A stretch of DNA of 64,000 bases, taken from the NCBI GenBank assembly GCA_031425695.1, contig JANPJV010000010.1, positions 52,222 to 116,221 on the forward strand. Direction: 5' to 3'. How positions within the stretch are numbered: the stretch's first letter is position 1; each line of letters opens with the position of its first letter. The DNA is from JANPJV01 sp031425695 (GTDB lineage Bacteria; Pseudomonadota; Gammaproteobacteria; Xanthomonadales; SZUA-5). The notes beneath the pieces are model-generated. The model ran no database searches, was not told where the DNA came from, and was given only the letters and a program-made list of their open reading frames with translations. This document shows positions 61,873 to 64,000 of this stretch, piece by piece. Both the position numbers and the translations under genes were made by a program.

Positions 61873-63243
61873 TTAGTTCAGAGGTGACCCTGCACTCCCG
61901 CCGAGGCGCACGATCAGCAAGGTCTGGTCGTCGCTGCCGATCTCACCGCCCTGATGGGTGAACAGCTCGCCGAGGATGCTGCCGAGCAATGCCTCGGGCG
62001 TGCTCAGGCGGCGTTGCTCGAGGATGCGCTCGAGACGCGCGATGCCGAATTCCTGGCCGTTCGCGTCGCGCGCCTCGGTGATGCCGTCGGTGTAGAGCAC
62101 CAGCAGGTCGCCGGCCCGGGTATCGAAGCTCTCGTCGGTGAAGACGTGTTCGCGCAGGATTCCGAGCGGGATCTCGCGCCCGTATTGCAGGCGCTCGACG
62201 CGCCCGTCGCGGCGACGGAGCGGTGGCAGGTGTCCGGCATTGCAGATTAGCGCGCGGTTCTCGTGCGGCAGGTGCAGCAAACTCACGACAGTCATGAAGT
62301 GCGAGCGCGCGCGGCGCGAGAAGTAGTGCTTGTTGGCGTAGCTCAGCGCGCCTGCGGGCCCGGGTGACCCGCCGCCCGTGTAGGTGCGCAGGATGGCGTC
62401 GAACTGCACCGCCTCCATCGCCGCGCCAGCGCCATGCCCGGAGACATCGGCCAGGATCATGCCAAAGGCATCGGGCCACTCGGCCGGGTAATCCGGACGC
62501 ACGAGTCGCGACAGCGCCATCAGGTCATAGTAATCACCGCCCGCCGTCGCGGACGGCTGGTAGTGGGCCGCGTGTGCGAGACCGCGGATCTGCGGGTTGT
62601 CCGGGAGCAGCAGTCGCTGCACATCGGCGAGGTCGCGCACCTCGATGCGCGCACGCCGCGTCTCCTCGGCCAGCTCGCGGCGGTCGAGCGCACCGTGCAG
62701 GTAGGCGGCGAAGAGGTTGGCGAGTACCTGCACCAGTTCCACCGGCGCCTCGGCAAGCGCGTGCTCCGCCGTGAAGCCGAGCAGCAGCAGGTGGGTGGAG
62801 CGGCCAGCCACGAACAACGGCAGCGCCACCACTCGGGGCTGCCCGATCAGCTGGGCGAGCAGGCTATCGGGCGCGAGCGCGGCGAGGTCCAGGCGCAGCG
62901 GCGCGCTGGTCGTCAACAGCGCATGCGTGGCCGGATCATCGAGCCCGAGCGCCGCGGTGCTCTCGTCAAACGGATCGCCCGCCTCGACCTGCACCCGGCC
63001 GCCGGCATCCGTGAGCGCGACCAGCCGCGGGGCACCGGCGGCGGGGCGCAGCACCAGCGCGCTCGCGACCGCACCGTAGAGCTCCTGGATCAGTGCGCCG
63101 TGCAGGCGCCAGGCCGCCGCAAAATCGCCGTCGAAGGCGCTGAGCCGCTGCAGCTGGGCGGAATCCGGGAGCATCAACGCGTTTGTGGGTTCGCGCTGCG
63201 CGCGAACGCTTTCGCTGTTCGCTCCCGGCTGCGCCAACATCAT
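61873..63243 (-). CDS. GAF-PP2C (SpoIIE/RsbU-type) serine phosphatase
   Basis: 456 residues. N-terminal GAF-like sensor (about 30-200) and a C-terminal PP2C/SpoIIE domain with GGDYYDLM, ADVSGHGAGAA, NAGHLPPL, LYTDGITEARD and GSDDQTLLIVRL; the metal-binding aspartates are present. Such phosphatases often dephosphorylate anti-anti-sigma factors in partner switching; no such partner is adjacent. Start is set at the ATGATG overlapping the queC stop (ATGA). The first 22 residues, around ESVRAQREPTN, derive from a degenerate family A-like sequence; ATG 63174 is an alternative start. Coupled to queC. Confidence 0.87.
   Translation of the reverse strand: MMLAQPGANSESVRAQREPTNALMLPDSAQLQRLSAFDGDFAAAWRLHGALIQELYGAVASALVLRPAAGAPRLVALTDAGGRVQVEAGDPFDESTAALGLDDPATHALLTTSAPLRLDLAALAPDSLLAQLIGQPRVVALPLFVAGRSTHLLLLGFTAEHALAEAPVELVQVLANLFAAYLHGALDRRELAEETRRARIEVRDLADVQRLLLPDNPQIRGLAHAAHYQPSATAGGDYYDLMALSRLVRPDYPAEWPDAFGMILADVSGHGAGAAMEAVQFDAILRTYTGGGSPGPAGALSYANKHYFSRRARSHFMTVVSLLHLPHENRALICNAGHLPPLRRRDGRVERLQYGREIPLGILREHVFTDESFDTRAGDLLVLYTDGITEARDANGQEFGIARLERILEQRRLSTPEALLGSILGELFTHQGGEIGSDDQTLLIVRLGGSAGSPLN
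63180..63235. repeat. Degenerate family A-like element at the phosphatase N-terminus
   Basis: TGGGTTCGCGCTGCGCGCGA then ACGCTTTCGC keeps the frame of family A (TGGGTTCG ... CGAACGCTTT) but has lost the GGACCTTGTCC centre. It lies between the queC stop and the alternative phosphatase start, inside the open reading frame. Confidence 0.5.
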
Positions 63244-63929
63244 CCGATCTGATATCGGGTCGGGTCCGCGAGACCGGCGTCCGCGAAGCCTTCTGCACGC
63301 AGTCGACAAGAATCGCAGCGGCGGCAGGCGCGACCTGCGCCATCGGCCTGGTAGCAAGACACGGTCAGCCCGTAGTCCACGCCGAGCGCAGTCCCGGCCC
63401 GGATGATCTCGGCTTTGCTCATCCCGATGATCGGCGCCTGGATGCGCAACCGCGCGCCCTCGACGCCGGCCTTGGTGGCCAGCCGCGCGAGCTTCTGGAA
63501 AGCCTCGATAAAGTCCGGGCGACAATCCGGATAGCCCGAGTAATCGACGGCATTGACGCCGATGAAGATGTCCACGGCGCCGACGACCTCCGCATAGCCG
63601 AGCGCGAGCGCGAGCATCAGCGTATTGCGTGCCGGCACGTAGGTGACCGGAATGCCGTGCCCCGGCGTTTCCGGGACGGCGATTGCGTCATCGGTCAAAG
63701 CCGAGCCGCCGAAGACGCGCAGATCCAACATGGCCACCCGATGCTCGACCGCCCCGAGCACCGTCGCCAGGCTGCGCGCGGCATCGAGCTCTGCCCGATG
63801 CCGCTGGCCATAGTCGACGCTGAGGGCATGGCACGCATACCCTTCGGCCCGCGCCATCGCCAGCACGGTCGCCGAGTCGAGCCCGCCGGAGAGCAGGATG
63901 ATTGCGCGGGGAGGGGTGGGTTCGGTCAT
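63240..63929 (-). CDS. queC: 7-cyano-7-deazaguanine synthase
   Basis: 229 residues. Converts 7-carboxy-7-deazaguanine to preQ0 with ammonia and ATP in queuosine synthesis. PP-loop ATPase motif ILLSGGLDSATVLA, zinc cysteines CYQADGAGRACRRCDSC, and the YSGYPDCRPDF, PARN, and GMSKAEII segments are diagnostic. No Shine-Dalgarno sequence precedes the ATG; a TATTTT box at 63936-63941 (minus strand) stands at the distance expected for a leaderless transcript, but its -35 is poor. Other queuosine genes are not in the window. A family C repeat starts eleven bases upstream. Confidence 0.96.
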   Translation of the reverse strand: MTEPTPPRAIILLSGGLDSATVLAMARAEGYACHALSVDYGQRHRAELDAARSLATVLGAVEHRVAMLDLRVFGGSALTDDAIAVPETPGHGIPVTYVPARNTLMLALALGYAEVVGAVDIFIGVNAVDYSGYPDCRPDFIEAFQKLARLATKAGVEGARLRIQAPIIGMSKAEIIRAGTALGVDYGLTVSCYQADGAGRACRRCDSCRLRAEGFADAGLADPTRYQIG

Positions 63930-63941
63930 AAGCGCAAAATA

Positions 63942-64000
63942 CGTAGGTCATGTTGTCCGCGCCAGCGGACTACTTGACGCTGTCGTTGCGAGGAGCCGTC
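63942..64000. repeat. Family C inverted repeat, truncated by the window end
   Basis: CGTAGGTCATGTTGTCCGCG outer arm and GCGGACTACTTGACG inner arm are visible; the right half is outside. It lies immediately upstream of queC, so either the queC promoter is inside it or queC is read through from a gene beyond the window. Confidence 0.88.

Noticed and set aside
1..64000. tRNA, rRNA, insertion sequence or prophage
   Set aside because: No cloverleaf-like sequence with a TTC-arm, no rRNA segment and no transposase, integrase or phage structural gene was recognised; a tool-based scan could still find a small RNA that I cannot see.

Overview
The window is GC-rich chromosomal DNA (by eye about two thirds G+C) from a gammaproteobacterium, most likely of the order Lysobacterales/Xanthomonadales (Rhodanobacteraceae- or Dokdonella/Ahniella-like). 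This placement is an inference from the gene set: homodimeric aceE, pepA-holC back to back with lptFG, recC-recB-recD order, sbcDC, a large TonB-dependent receptor, a double-receiver FimX-like protein, and secreted proteins ending in an F-x-[ND]-G-[FL]-E tail. No rRNA, tRNA, prophage, insertion sequence or CRISPR array was recognised. The window opens inside a Ser/Thr kinase gene and ends inside a repeat upstream of queC.

Layout. 1-4.9 kb: Ser/Thr kinase (partial) translationally coupled to a secreted BNR/Asp-box propeller protein, divergent from an AraC-type regulator. 5-13.4 kb: housekeeping genes (aceE, holC, pepA, lptF, lptG, a fumarylacetoacetate hydrolase). 13.6-21.4 kb: a CDF metal exporter, then a TetR-type regulator followed by an outer membrane factor, lipoprotein adaptor and RND pump. 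21.6-28.1 kb: TonB-dependent receptor, TPR-sulfotransferase and TPR-aspartyl/asparaginyl hydroxylase. 28.3-37.9 kb: RluA-type pseudouridine synthase, EcsC-family protein, periplasmic isoaspartyl peptidase/asparaginase, a membrane protein, a secreted haem-c protein, a tiny Sm/Hfq-like protein, a phosphodiesterase, and an XdhC/MobA-like cofactor pair. 38-52.4 kb: recCBD and sbcDC, divergent. 52.4-64 kb: signalling (FimX-like protein, hybrid histidine kinase, Hpt protein, GAF-PP2C phosphatase) mixed with a flavin-type oxidoreductase, alpha/beta hydrolase, rRNA methyltransferase and queC.

The most striking feature is not a gene. Almost every intergenic gap holds one of four families of long imperfect inverted repeats, named here: family A (core GTCCGGAC-CTT-GTCCGGAC followed by GCTTTT), family B (arms built from GGTTTCGG), family C (outer arms GTAGGTCATGTTG, inner arms CTACTTGAC), and family D (purine-rich left arm and pyrimidine-rich right arm, each locus having its own arm sequence). 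Family A also occurs in frame inside protein-coding genes (recB, the MobA-like gene, probably the phosphatase N-terminus) and has expanded into a seven-copy tandem array at 24.6-24.9 kb. Family C supplies the stop codons of two convergent genes at 37.9-38.0 kb. The same window encodes both RecBCD and the palindrome nuclease SbcCD.

Starts were set by Shine-Dalgarno spacing, overlap with neighbours and known family N-termini. Several genes use GTG. At least one gene (the TetR regulator) looks leaderless: its -10 box places the transcription start on the A of its ATG.
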